DNA from: Micromonospora sp. NBC_01699
GTDB taxonomy: Bacteria; Actinomycetota; Actinomycetes; Mycobacteriales; Micromonosporaceae
Assembly: GCF_036250065.1 (NCBI RefSeq)
Contig: NZ_CP109199.1
Location: 7,252,001 to 7,316,000, forward strand
Length of the DNA stretch: 64,000 nt
Direction of reading: 5' to 3'
The first letter of the stretch is position 1. Every line of letters begins with the position of its first letter. The position numbers were made by a program, and so were the translations under genes. Shown one piece after another: positions 16,742 to 25,261 of this stretch. The notes under the pieces were generated by a model. That model was not told the DNA's origin, made no database searches, and saw only the letters and a program-made list of their open reading frames with translations.

Positions 16742-17431
16742 ATGAGATCCTCTGTCGGAGTGGTGCTGCTCGCTGGACCCTCGGGCTCCGGAAAGTCGTA
16801 CATCGCCCGTCGCACCGGGCTTCCCGTGCTCTCCCTCGACGATTTCTACAAGGACGGTGACGACCCTACGCTGCCGCGTCGGACCGGTTTGGCGGACTGG
16901 GAGTCACCACAGGCGTGGGACTCGGCCGGTGCCGTGGCGGCGATTGCCTCGCTGGTCGGGAGCGGCACTGCCGAAGTGCCGGTTTACGCGATCGGCGCGG
17001 ACCGGCGGGTGGACACTCGGACATTCGATCTAGCCGGATCGCCACTCTTTATCGCCGAAGGGATTTTCGCTGCCGAGATAGTACCCGAATGCCGTCGACT
17101 CGGGTTGCTCGCCGGAGCGTACACGTTGCGCCGGCCACGCGGCGCGACCTTCTTTCGCCGACTGGCACGCGACCTGAGTGAACGACGTAAGGCACCGGGG
17201 CTGCTGGTTCGTCGGGGAGTCGCACTCGCCCGTGCCGAACCCGCGGTGCTGCGCCGGCAGACCGGCCTGGGCTGCGAGCCGACCCGGGGCGGTCAGGTGA
17301 TCCGGCGGGTCGCCGCCCTGCACCACGCCGCGATCGACAACGGCACCCCGGTCGACAACGGCACCCCGGTCGACAACGGAGCCACGGTCGACAACGGAGC
17401 CACGGTGGGCTGCGCCGGGGGTACGGCCTGA
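16742..17431 (+). CDS. Uridine kinase-like P-loop protein
   Basis: A 229-residue P-loop kinase of the uridine kinase type: Walker A GPSGSGKSY (residues 12-20), LSLDDFYKDGDDP, then FIAEGIFAAEIVPEC and FFRRLARDLSERRK. The likely reaction is phosphorylation of a nucleoside such as uridine. A specific substrate cannot be assigned. The last residues contain four copies of the hexapeptide DNG(T/A)(P/T)V encoded by 18-nt repeats, and the very end forms one arm of a terminator hairpin. Divergent from cvnA and convergent with the adenosine deaminase gene. No clear ribosome site is visible before the ATG. Confidence 0.8.
   Translation: MRSSVGVVLLAGPSGSGKSYIARRTGLPVLSLDDFYKDGDDPTLPRRTGLADWESPQAWDSAGAVAAIASLVGSGTAEVPVYAIGADRRVDTRTFDLAGSPLFIAEGIFAAEIVPECRRLGLLAGAYTLRRPRGATFFRRLARDLSERRKAPGLLVRRGVALARAEPAVLRRQTGLGCEPTRGGQVIRRVAALHHAAIDNGTPVDNGTPVDNGATVDNGATVGCAGGTA
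17336..17407 (+). repeat. Four 18-bp tandem repeats at kinase gene 3' end
   Basis: The unit GACAACGGCACCCCGGTC occurs at 17336 and 17354, followed by two copies of a variant GACAACGGAGCCACGGTS at 17372 and 17390. All copies are in frame and encode a C-terminal hexapeptide repeat. Confidence 0.9.
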
Positions 17432-17446
17432 CCGTCCGGCGCAGCC
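17408..17446. terminator. Bidirectional hairpin between kinase and adenosine deaminase genes
   Basis: Perfect 11-bp arms (GGCTGCGCCGG, 17408-17418; CCGGCGCAGCC, 17436-17446) separated by 17 nt span the stop codon of the upstream gene and lie 7 nt beyond the end of the convergent gene. It probably serves both. Confidence 0.7.
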
Positions 17447-17453
17447 GCACGGA

Positions 17454-18530
17454 TCAGGGCAGCAGCTTGGCGTACGCCGGCTTGATCACCTCGTTGATGA
17501 TCGCCAGCCGCTCGTCGAACGGGATGAACGCGCTCTTCATCGCGTTGATGGTGAACCACTGCAACTCGGCCCAGCCGTAGTCGAACGCCTCCACCAGCAG
17601 GGCCATCTCGCGCGACATCGAGGTGCCGCTCATCAGCCGGTTGTCGGTGTTGACCGTGGCCCGGAACCGCAGGTCGCGCAGCAGCCCGATCGGGTGCTCC
17701 GCGATCGACGCGGCGGCACCGGTCTGCACGTTCGACGACGGGCAGAGCTCCAGCGGGATCCGCTTGTCCCGCACGTACGCGGCCAGCCGGCCGAGCACCG
17801 GCTCGGTGCCGGCGGTGATGTCGTCGACGATCCGTACGCCGTGCCCGAGCCGGTCGGCGCCGCACCACTGGATCGCCTGCCAGATCGACGGCAGGCCGAA
17901 CGCCTCGCCGGCGTGGATGGTGAAGTGGAAGTTCTCCCGCTGAAGGTATTCGAAGGCGTCCAGGTGCCGGGTGGGCGGGAAACCGGCCTCCGCGCCCGCG
18001 ATGTCGAAGCCGACCACGCCGCTGTCCCGGAACCGGACCGCCAGCTCGGCGATCTCCTGTGACCGGGCGGCGTGCCGCATGGCGGTGAGCAGGGTGCCGA
18101 TCCGGATCCGCTGGCCGGCCGCCGCCGCCAGTGCGGTGCCCTCGGCGAACCCGGCCACGGTCGCCTCGACCACCTCGTCCAGGCTCAGGCCAGCGTCCAG
18201 GTGCTGCTCCGGGGCGAATCGGACCTCGGCGTAGACGACGCCGTCGGCGGCCAGGTCCAGCGCGCACTCGGCGGCGACCCGGCGCAGCGCGTCGGCGGTC
18301 TGCATCACCGCCACGGTGTGCGCGAACGTTTCCAGATACCGCTCCAGCGATCCGGAGTCGGCGGCGGTGACGAACCACCGACCCAACTCGTCCGGATCCG
18401 TGCTGGGCAGCGGGTGCCCGATCGGGTCGGCCAGTTCGATGATGGTCGCCGGTCGCAGCCCGCCGTCCAGGTGGTCGTGCAGCAGCGCCTTGGGCGCCTT
18501 GACGATGTCTTCGTATTGGATTGCCACCAT
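17454..18530 (-). CDS. add: Adenosine deaminase
   Basis: A 358-residue zinc-dependent enzyme that converts adenosine or deoxyadenosine to inosine or deoxyinosine. It shows the family motifs: [10 protein letters not shown] for the two metal His near residue 19, [10 protein letters not shown] with metal His and catalytic Glu, LGHGVRI, and [12 protein letters not shown] with the metal Asp. Length is typical. It stands alone but close to the nucleoside uptake genes, consistent with purine salvage. The ATG at 18530 is preceded by a divergent 131-nt promoter region shared with the rRNA methyltransferase gene. Confidence 0.95.
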   Translation of the reverse strand: MVAIQYEDIVKAPKALLHDHLDGGLRPATIIELADPIGHPLPSTDPDELGRWFVTAADSGSLERYLETFAHTVAVMQTADALRRVAAECALDLAADGVVYAEVRFAPEQHLDAGLSLDEVVEATVAGFAEGTALAAAAGQRIRIGTLLTAMRHAARSQEIAELAVRFRDSGVVGFDIAGAEAGFPPTRHLDAFEYLQRENFHFTIHAGEAFGLPSIWQAIQWCGADRLGHGVRIVDDITAGTEPVLGRLAAYVRDKRIPLELCPSSNVQTGAAASIAEHPIGLLRDLRFRATVNTDNRLMSGTSMSREMALLVEAFDYGWAELQWFTINAMKSAFIPFDERLAIINEVIKPAYAKLLP

Positions 18531-18648
18531 GACCAGACCCTAGTGCTCCGGCCGCCGGCACCGGGAAGGCGCGGCCGGGACGCCGGCCGTCCCGCCCGGT
18601 CCGCCCCGCGCGGGCCGGGCTCGGGCGGGGCGGGGACCGGGCACCGCC

Positions 18649-18654
18649 TAGGCT
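18649..18654 (+). promoter_or_regulatory. -10 hexamer of leaderless promoter
   Basis: TAGGCT lies 7 nt before the GTG at 18662, with no ribosome site between. Transcription would start at or very near the start codon. Confidence 0.6.
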
Positions 18655-18661
18655 GGTGGGA

Positions 18662-19528
18662 GTGAGTTCAGATCCGTTGCGGTTCCTGCGCTGCCCGCTC
18701 TGCGGCCAGCCGCTCACCGCGGTCGACCCGGGCGCCGCGCGGGCGCTGCGCTGTCCGCGCGGGCACAGCTTCGATCTGGCCCGCCAGGGGTACGTCAACC
18801 TGCTCGCCGGCCGCGCCCCGCACACCGGAGACAGCCCGGAGATGGTCACCGCGCGGGTCGACTTCCTCGGCGCGGGCCACTACGACATGATCGCCGCCGC
18901 CCTGGTCGACGCGGCACGGCGAAGCACCGCCCCGACCGACGGCGGCGGGACGTACCCGGATCTGGTGGTTGACGCCGGTGCCGGGACCGGCTGGCACCTG
19001 GCTGCGGTGCTCGACGCCATGCCGGACGCGGTCGGGCTGGCCCTGGACGTGTCGAAGCCGGCGCTGCGCCGGGCGGCCCGCGCGCATCCCCGGGCGGCGG
19101 CCGCGCTCTGCGACACCTGGGCCGGGCTACCGCTGGCCGACGCGTCCGCGCGCCTGCTGGTCAACGTCTTCGCCCCGCGCAACGGGCCGGAGTTCCGCCG
19201 GGTGCTCCGGCCCGACGGCGCCCTGCTGGTGGTCACCCCGGCCGGCGACCACCTGACCGAGCTGGTCGACCAGCTGGATCTGCTGCGGGTCGACCCGGCC
19301 AAGGCCGACCGGGTGGCGGGCAGCCTGGCCGGCGAGTTCGACCTGGTCGACCGGACCCGGCACACCCACCCGATGCGGCTCGACCGGCGCGAGGTGGCCA
19401 CCCTGGTCGGGATGGGACCGAGCGCCTGGCATGTCGACCCGGCCCGGCTCACGGCCCGGATCGAGGCACTACCCGAGCCGGTCGGAGTCACCGCCGCCGT
19501 GGAACTGGCCCACTACCGACCACGCTGA
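18662..19528 (+). CDS. RlmA-type 23S rRNA (guanine-N1) methyltransferase
   Basis: A 288-residue SAM-dependent methyltransferase. The N-terminal zinc ribbon (CPLCGQ, then CPRGHSFD) and QGYVNLL are hallmarks of RlmA-family enzymes, which methylate N1 of a guanine in hairpin 35 of 23S rRNA. The SAM-binding loop is VVDAGAGTGWHLAAVL, followed by ALDVSKPALRRAARAH and NVFAPRNGPEFRRVLRPDG. I chose the GTG at 18662 because TAGGCT sits 7 nt upstream, a leaderless pattern; GTG 18656 is an alternative. Some family members confer macrolide resistance, but the subfamily cannot be told from sequence alone. Confidence 0.88.
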   Translation: MSSDPLRFLRCPLCGQPLTAVDPGAARALRCPRGHSFDLARQGYVNLLAGRAPHTGDSPEMVTARVDFLGAGHYDMIAAALVDAARRSTAPTDGGGTYPDLVVDAGAGTGWHLAAVLDAMPDAVGLALDVSKPALRRAARAHPRAAAALCDTWAGLPLADASARLLVNVFAPRNGPEFRRVLRPDGALLVVTPAGDHLTELVDQLDLLRVDPAKADRVAGSLAGEFDLVDRTRHTHPMRLDRREVATLVGMGPSAWHVDPARLTARIEALPEPVGVTAAVELAHYRPR

Positions 19529-19553
19529 GGCAGCCGCCCCGGACCGGCCGACG

Positions 19554-20234
19554 TCAGGTGGACAGGTCGACTTCCTCCCAGCCGCCCGGCGGATCGTGGT
19601 ACGGCCCACGGAAGATCACCGCCCACTCCAGCGCCCATCGGCGCTGGCCGATCGCGTTCGCGCCGATCAGACTCGGGTGTGTCCCGCCCAGCCGCTCCAG
19701 CTCCAGGTGCCCCCAGTCGAGGCAGTAGTAGAAGTCGAGCAGGGCGGCGACCTCCACCGCATCCCTGGGTGCGACCAGGGTGCGCGACCGCCACTGGGCA
19801 AACGTCTCCCCCGCCACCAGGTTCGGCAACAACTCGGTCAGCCGCTCGTCGGTCGGCTCCGACGGGTCGAGGTGCTTGGTCAGCCCGAGCACCCAGGCGA
19901 GGGCGAAGACCGCGTCGTGGTGCAGGACGAACGAGCGGTGGTCGCCCCGGCCGCCCATCACGAACTGCCACTCCGGTGGGGTGACCAGGTCGAGCAGATG
20001 CGAGCCGAGCAACCAGCCCATCCCCGCCTCGGGCGGCATGCCGAAGCAGCGGGCCAGGATCACCTGCAAGATGGCGGCGCGGGCCTCGATCTCGGCCGTC
20101 GGCCGCAGCTCCACCTCGTCGCCGGGTTCCCAGACGAGGGGAAACTGCGTTGGCGGCAGCGGCAGCCCGAGGCGGCTCATCTCGTCGAGGTTGGCCGTTC
20201 GTACGGCCCGAGGGTCGGGAGCGGGTACGGTCAC
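19554..20234 (-). CDS. DUF4272-like protein
   Basis: A 226-residue cytoplasmic protein that resembles the DUF4272 family: DPRAVRTANLDEMSRLGLPLPP near the start, EIEARAAILQVILARCFGMP, and near the end the repeated Trp pattern WALEWAVIFRGPYHDPPGGWEEVDLST. Function is unknown. I prefer the GTG at 20234, which has AGGGA about 8 nt upstream and gives the usual family start. An in-frame ATG at 20321 would add 29 residues. It is the last gene of the nucleoside salvage run, 134 nt after deoA. Confidence 0.7.
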   Translation of the reverse strand: MTVPAPDPRAVRTANLDEMSRLGLPLPPTQFPLVWEPGDEVELRPTAEIEARAAILQVILARCFGMPPEAGMGWLLGSHLLDLVTPPEWQFVMGGRGDHRSFVLHHDAVFALAWVLGLTKHLDPSEPTDERLTELLPNLVAGETFAQWRSRTLVAPRDAVEVAALLDFYYCLDWGHLELERLGGTHPSLIGANAIGQRRWALEWAVIFRGPYHDPPGGWEEVDLST

Positions 20235-20368
20235 AGCTTCGTCCCTGCAAGTCGTCAGCGGCTCGGCACCGGATGATCCCCCTGGCCAGGGAGAGTAGCG
20301 GTTCACGGGCGGCGCCACCATGGCGACCCACCGGTCGTACCGGGCGGGCTGACCGAACGGCGCACGGG

Positions 20369-21649
20369 CTAGCTGATCCGTTCGAGGACCAGCGGTGCCG
20401 GCACCGGTGCGGCGTCCGCGACGGTGACCGCGGTGCCGGCGGTGGCCAGGGCCGCCGGGATACGCGACGCGCTGTCCGCACGCAGTTCGTAGAGCACGTC
20501 GCCGGCCCGTACCCGGTCGCCCGGACGCTTGTGCAGCAGTACGCCGGCACCGGCACTGACCGGGTCCTCCTTGCGGGCCCGGCCGGCACCGAGCTGCCAC
20601 GCGGCGACCCCGACGGTGTACGCGTCGACGGTCGAGACGTACCCGTCCCGGTCGGCCCGGACCAGCTCGGTCTCGTTCGCGGTCGGCAGCGGGGCGTCCG
20701 GGTCGCCGCCCTGTGCCCGGATCATGGCGCGCCAGGCGTCCATCGCGCGGCCGTCGCGCAGGGCCGGCTCGGGGTCGACGTCGGACAGTCCGGCGGCGTC
20801 GAGCATCTCCCGGGCGAGCGCGAGGGTCAGTTCCACTATGTCGGCCGGTCCGCCGCCGGCCAGCACCTCGACCGATTCGGTCACCTCGACCGCGTTGCCG
20901 ACCGCCAGGCCGAGCGGGGTGGACATCTCGGTGAGCAGGGCGACGGTGCGTACGCCGTGCGCGGTGCCGAGGTCGACCATGGTGCGGGCCAGTTCGCGGG
21001 CGTCGTCGACGGACTTCATGAACGCGCCGCTGCCGACCTTCACGTCCAGCACCAGGGCGCCGGTCCCCTCGGCGATCTTCTTGCTCATGATCGAGCTGGC
21101 GATCAGCGGGATCGCCTCGACCGTGCCGGTGACGTCGCGCAGCGCGTACAGCTTGCGGTCGGCCGGGGCGAGGTGGTCGCCGGCCGCGCAGATCACCGCG
21201 CCGGTGTCGGCGAGCTGGTTGATGAACTCGTCGTTGGTCAGCGCGGCCCGCCAACCGGGGATCGACTCCAGCTTGTCCAGGGTGCCGCCGGTGTGGCCGA
21301 GCCCGCGTCCGGACAGCTGGGGTACGGCGGCGCCGCAGGCGGCGACCAGCGGGGTCAACGGCAGCGTGATCTTGTCACCGACGCCACCGGTGGAGTGCTT
21401 GTCCACGGTCGGCCGGCGTACGCCGGACAGGTCGAGCCGCTCACCACTGTTGATCATCGCGGCGGTCCACCGGGCGATCTCCGCCGGAGTCATGCCGCGC
21501 AGCAGGATGGCCATGGCGAGGGCGGACATCTGCTCGTCCGCGACCAACCCCCGGGTGTACGCGTCGACCACCCAGTCGATCTGCCCGTCGCTGAGCACAC
21601 CACCGTCGCGCTTGGTCCGGATCACCTCGACCGCACTGAACGTACCCAT
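20369..21649 (-). CDS. deoA: Thymidine phosphorylase
   Basis: A 426-residue pyrimidine-nucleoside phosphorylase that splits thymidine or deoxyuridine with phosphate into base and deoxyribose 1-phosphate. Visible motifs are VIRTKRDGGVLSDGQIDWVV at the N-terminus, the phosphate-binding VDKHSTGGVGDK, SGRGLGHTGGTLDKLE, and LDVKVGSGAFMK. Length is normal for the family. The ATG at 21649 is preceded by GGCGGG. It lies 113 nt after cdd in the same direction, so deamination of cytidine can feed phosphorolysis of deoxyuridine. Confidence 0.95.
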   Translation of the reverse strand: MGTFSAVEVIRTKRDGGVLSDGQIDWVVDAYTRGLVADEQMSALAMAILLRGMTPAEIARWTAAMINSGERLDLSGVRRPTVDKHSTGGVGDKITLPLTPLVAACGAAVPQLSGRGLGHTGGTLDKLESIPGWRAALTNDEFINQLADTGAVICAAGDHLAPADRKLYALRDVTGTVEAIPLIASSIMSKKIAEGTGALVLDVKVGSGAFMKSVDDARELARTMVDLGTAHGVRTVALLTEMSTPLGLAVGNAVEVTESVEVLAGGGPADIVELTLALAREMLDAAGLSDVDPEPALRDGRAMDAWRAMIRAQGGDPDAPLPTANETELVRADRDGYVSTVDAYTVGVAAWQLGAGRARKEDPVSAGAGVLLHKRPGDRVRAGDVLYELRADSASRIPAALATAGTAVTVADAAPVPAPLVLERIS

Positions 21650-21762
21650 GGGCCCGCCACCCGCCTTTCCGATAATTTGATCTTTGCGTGCCCGCCCGGC
21701 ACCACGTTCCCGCCCCGGCACGGCGTACCCCGCCCCGGTAGGGACGGGTTCGATCGCCGGGG

Positions 21763-22485
21763 TCAGTCGATGTCGGATCCGGGCCAGCGGACCGGGATCT
21801 CCATCGGCGGCTCGCCCTCGCCGGCCCAGTACAGGCCACCGGCCGCGTCGACCACCACCACCCTGGGCGTACGGGCGTGGCCCCAGGTGACCGCGTCGTC
21901 CGGGTCGTCCCAGCTCGGCGCCTCCTCCAGCACCCCGGTGGGCTCGTCGCCGTCGTCGCCCGCGGACCGCTCCCAGTAGCCGGTCCAGACCTGCTTCCCG
22001 CCGGAGACGTCCGGGTGGACGAAGACGGTGCCCCGGCCCCGCCAGGCGGCGAGCCGTTCCGGCACGGTCGGCAGGACCGGTGGGGCGAGGACCGCCTCCA
22101 GGTCCGCCACGTCGAACGCATGCGGCAGCAACTCGGCCATCCGCAGCGGCCGGGGGGTCGCCTCGACCAGGCATTCCGCCCCGCCCTGCTCCCAGAGCAG
22201 CTGCCGGCACCGGCCGCACGGCATCAGCGGTTCACCGGTGGCGTCGACACAGGACAGGGCGACCAGCCGGCCACCACCGGTGGCGTGCAGGGCGGAGATC
22301 ACCCCGCACTCAGCGCACAGGGTCACGCCGTACGCGGCGTTCTCCACGTTGCAGCCGACCACCACCCGGCCGTCGTCAACCAGCCCGGCCGCCCCGACCG
22401 GGAAGTTCGAGTACGGGGCGTAGGCGTGCCGCATCGCCTCGGTGGCGGCGGCCCGCAGGCCGATCCAGTCGATCTCCATTGTCAC
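21763..22485 (-). CDS. cdd: Cytidine deaminase with C-terminal extension
   Basis: A 240-residue protein. The first 130 residues are a complete tetrameric-type cytidine deaminase: PYSNFPVGAA, NVENAAYG, the catalytic TLCAECGVISAL (zinc Cys and proton-shuttling Glu) and PCGRCRQLL (two zinc Cys). It deaminates cytidine or deoxycytidine to uridine forms. The family normally ends near residue 135. Here about 105 more residues follow (ERLAAWRGRGTVFVHP, KQVWTGYWERS, PRVVVVDAAGGLYWAG). They look folded and have no assigned function. It follows the transporter permease genes by 60 nt and precedes deoA. Confidence 0.93.
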   Translation of the reverse strand: MTMEIDWIGLRAAATEAMRHAYAPYSNFPVGAAGLVDDGRVVVGCNVENAAYGVTLCAECGVISALHATGGGRLVALSCVDATGEPLMPCGRCRQLLWEQGGAECLVEATPRPLRMAELLPHAFDVADLEAVLAPPVLPTVPERLAAWRGRGTVFVHPDVSGGKQVWTGYWERSAGDDGDEPTGVLEEAPSWDDPDDAVTWGHARTPRVVVVDAAGGLYWAGEGEPPMEIPVRWPGSDID

Positions 22486-22545
22486 GTCCCCATCCTGCCC
22501 CGCCGCTGGTCAGACCCGCCAACCGGCCGCCGTAACCCGCCCCGA

Positions 22546-23826
22546 TCAGCCCTTGATGTAGGGCTTGCCGTCGGCGGCCGGTGCCCGGACCCGGCCGACC
22601 AGCCCGGCGACGGCCAGGATGGTGGCGAGGTACGGCAGCATCGCCAGGAAGTCGCTGGGGATGACGCTGTTGATCGCGCTCAGGTAGGTGCCGAGCTGGT
22701 CGGCGAAGCCGAAGAAGAGCGCGGCGAGCAGCGCCCCGGTCGGACTCCACCGGCCGAAGATCAGCGCGGCCAGGGCGATGAAGCCCTTACCGCCGATCAT
22801 GTTCTTGCTGAACGTGTAGAGCGCCAGCGTGTACGAGGCGCCGCCGATCCCGGCGACCGCACCGGCCAGCAGCACGTTGCGGTAGCGCAGCCGGAGCACC
22901 CGTACGCCGAGGGTGTCCGCGGCGGTCGGGTGTTCGCCGACCGAGCGGGTACGCAGCCCCCAGCGGGTCCGGAACAGACCGAAGTGGATCACCAGCACCA
23001 GGACCAGCGCCAGGTAGAGGAAGATGTTGCTCTCGAAGATCGCCGGCCCGATCACCGGGATCTCCGACAGCAGCGGGATCGACCAGTTGCCGAAGTGCGG
23101 CGGCTGGTTGTACGTCGCCGCGTCGGTCTGCATCAGCCGCTCGTAGAGGAACCCGGTCAGGCCGACCGCCAACAGGTTCAGCACGATTCCCATGACCACC
23201 TGGTCGACCAGGTAGCGGATGGAGAAGACGGCGAGCAGCAGCGAGATGAAGGCGCCGCCGATGGCCGCCGCGACCAGCCCGACCCAGACGCTGCCGGTGA
23301 GCGAGCCGAACAGCGCACCGGCGAAGGCGCCCATCAGCAGCTGGCCCTCGATCGCCACGTTGACCACACCGGAGCGTTCGCAGAGCACCCCGGCCAGCGC
23401 CCCGAAGATCAGCGGCAGGGCCAGCAGGAAGGTGTTCCGGACGATGTTGACCAGGGGCATGAAGTTCTGCCCCGTCGGGGCGGCCGAAACCTGCCAACAG
23501 AGAAAGGAGAGGACCAGGCCAACCACGCCGACGCCGAGCAGCACCGTGAACCAGCGCTTGGGCACGCCGAACAGCAGCGCACCGCCGGCCGCGGCGGCGA
23601 TCAGCCCGAACAGGATCGCGCCGGCCGTACCGTTGATCTCCAACGCGGCACCGGCCGCGTCCTCGCTGAGGGTGAACCGGGCCAGCTCGCCGGTGGCGAG
23701 CGCCCCGAAGGCGATCGCCGCGGCCAGCCCGAAGACGACCAGCCCGAGGCCGATCCGCCGGTTGCGGGTCCAAAACCCCTGGTGTACGGGGGCCAGAGCG
23801 ACATCCCCCACTGCCATCGTGGACAT
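22546..23826 (-). CDS. Nucleoside ABC transporter permease, second subunit
   Basis: A 426-residue membrane protein of the BPD_transp_2 family (RbsC/YufQ type) with about ten hydrophobic helices. Conserved permease parts include RSGVVNVAIEGQLLMGAF, DTLGVRVLRLRYRNVLLAGAVAGIGGA and KGFIALAALIFGRWSP. It pairs with the permease encoded directly upstream (stop and start separated by 3 nt) and with the BMP lipoprotein and ATPase, forming a nucleoside importer. The ATG at 23826 starts a cytoplasmic lead of about 30 residues before the first helix. Confidence 0.92.
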   Translation of the reverse strand: MSTMAVGDVALAPVHQGFWTRNRRIGLGLVVFGLAAAIAFGALATGELARFTLSEDAAGAALEINGTAGAILFGLIAAAAGGALLFGVPKRWFTVLLGVGVVGLVLSFLCWQVSAAPTGQNFMPLVNIVRNTFLLALPLIFGALAGVLCERSGVVNVAIEGQLLMGAFAGALFGSLTGSVWVGLVAAAIGGAFISLLLAVFSIRYLVDQVVMGIVLNLLAVGLTGFLYERLMQTDAATYNQPPHFGNWSIPLLSEIPVIGPAIFESNIFLYLALVLVLVIHFGLFRTRWGLRTRSVGEHPTAADTLGVRVLRLRYRNVLLAGAVAGIGGASYTLALYTFSKNMIGGKGFIALAALIFGRWSPTGALLAALFFGFADQLGTYLSAINSVIPSDFLAMLPYLATILAVAGLVGRVRAPAADGKPYIKG

Positions 23827-23829
23827 CGA

Positions 23830-25185
23830 CTACCAGCCCTTCGCCAGGCTCGTCTGCAATCGGGCGGCTCGCGCGGCGCGGAGCTGGAAGATCGCCTTGA
23901 TCAGGGCGGGTGCGGCGATGAAGATGACGATCAGTGCCTGTAGCACGGTCACCAGCTCCAGCGAGATCCCGGCGTACGACTGCATCCGGTTGCCGCCGGC
24001 CTGTAGTGCGCCGAAGAGCAGCGCGGCGAGCAGGACGCCCCATGGTTTGACCCGCCCGAGCAGGGCCACCAGGATCCCGTCGAAGCCGATCTGTGCCACC
24101 ACCAGCGGAGTGAGCGCGCTGGCCGTGGAGCCGACCACCATGTTCGCCCCGCCGAGCCCGGCCAGCGCCCCGGAGATCACCATCAGCAGCACGTACGTCT
24201 TGGTGACGCTGATGCCGGCGGTCCGGGCGGCGTCCGGGTTGGCGCCGACCGCGCGCAGTTCGAAGCCGAAGGTGGACCGGTTGAGCAGCCAGGCGACCAC
24301 CGCCGTGGCGACCACCGCGAGCAGGATGCCGGCGTGCACCCGCAGGTCGCTGCCGAGCAGCCGGGGCAGTTGCGCCGACGAGTCGACCGAGCGGCTGATC
24401 GCGTCGGACCGGTCCGGGTCGTGTACGACCTTCTGGAGGATCACCCAGGAGAGCAGGTAGACGGCGACGTAGTTGAGCATGATCGTGTTGATCACCTCGT
24501 GCGCGCCGGTCCGGGCCTTCAGGAAACCGGGGATGAAGCCCCAGATCGCCCCGCCGAGCGCACCGGCGAGCAGCGCGACTATCAGGTGGATCACCGGCGG
24601 CAGCGGGATCAGGAAGCCGGCCAGCGCGGCCAGGATCACGCCGAGCGTGGCCTGACCCTGGGCACCGATGTTGAACAGCCCGCCACGGAAGGCCAGCGCG
24701 ACCGCCAGCCCGGTGAAGACCAGCGGCGCGGTGTACGTCAGCGTCTCGGAGATCGGCGCGAAGACCAGTTCCCAGCCGTTCTTGCCGTCGATCCAGCCCT
24801 GTACGGCGGCCGGGTCGAACACCGCGCCCTTGAACAGGTTGGCGTACGCCTCGCTGACCACGGCCCAGCTCGAATTGAACGCGTCCTGCGGCCGGGCGGT
24901 GATGTAGCTGTAGGTGTGCAGCACCTCCGGGTCGGAGATGATGATCAGGATCGCGCCGATCACCGTCGCCAGGACGATGGCCAGCACCGTCACGGTGAGG
25001 GTGTTGGCCGCCCAGAGGTTCTGCAAAAAGCTGCGCAGCAGTTGTGGACCGCGACCGGGCGGGGTCGCGGGCTCGTCACCCGTACCCGGCTTCGGCGGGT
25101 CGGCGTTCGCCGCCGCCGACCGCGCGGCCCCCGCCTGGCTCGCCGGATCCTTGTCCGGCGACGCCCCACCAGCAATCTCGCTCAT
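23830..25185 (-). CDS. Nucleoside ABC transporter permease, first subunit
   Basis: A 451-residue membrane permease of the BPD_transp_2 family (YufP type). The first 50 residues are hydrophilic (Pro/Ala-rich). About nine hydrophobic helices follow, with the family features FRGGLFNIGAQGQATLG, VGANPDAARTAGISVTKTYVL and PLVVAQIGFDGILVALLG. It is encoded between the ATPase (76 nt upstream) and the second permease (3 nt downstream) and should form the heterodimeric membrane channel of the importer. Confidence 0.92.
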   Translation of the reverse strand: MSEIAGGASPDKDPASQAGAARSAAANADPPKPGTGDEPATPPGRGPQLLRSFLQNLWAANTLTVTVLAIVLATVIGAILIIISDPEVLHTYSYITARPQDAFNSSWAVVSEAYANLFKGAVFDPAAVQGWIDGKNGWELVFAPISETLTYTAPLVFTGLAVALAFRGGLFNIGAQGQATLGVILAALAGFLIPLPPVIHLIVALLAGALGGAIWGFIPGFLKARTGAHEVINTIMLNYVAVYLLSWVILQKVVHDPDRSDAISRSVDSSAQLPRLLGSDLRVHAGILLAVVATAVVAWLLNRSTFGFELRAVGANPDAARTAGISVTKTYVLLMVISGALAGLGGANMVVGSTASALTPLVVAQIGFDGILVALLGRVKPWGVLLAALLFGALQAGGNRMQSYAGISLELVTVLQALIVIFIAAPALIKAIFQLRAARAARLQTSLAKGW

Positions 25186-25261
25186 GCCGCCGCCTCGCTT
25201 CGCTCGCCGCCGTCATGAGGCCCATCCGCACTGAGCCCGATGATTCGCTCGCTCCGCTCGC

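Noticed and set aside
13189-16860. A 1223-codon plus-strand frame opposite cvnA
   Set aside because: Composition is Arg/Gly-rich noise; the minus strand holds a complete sensor kinase.
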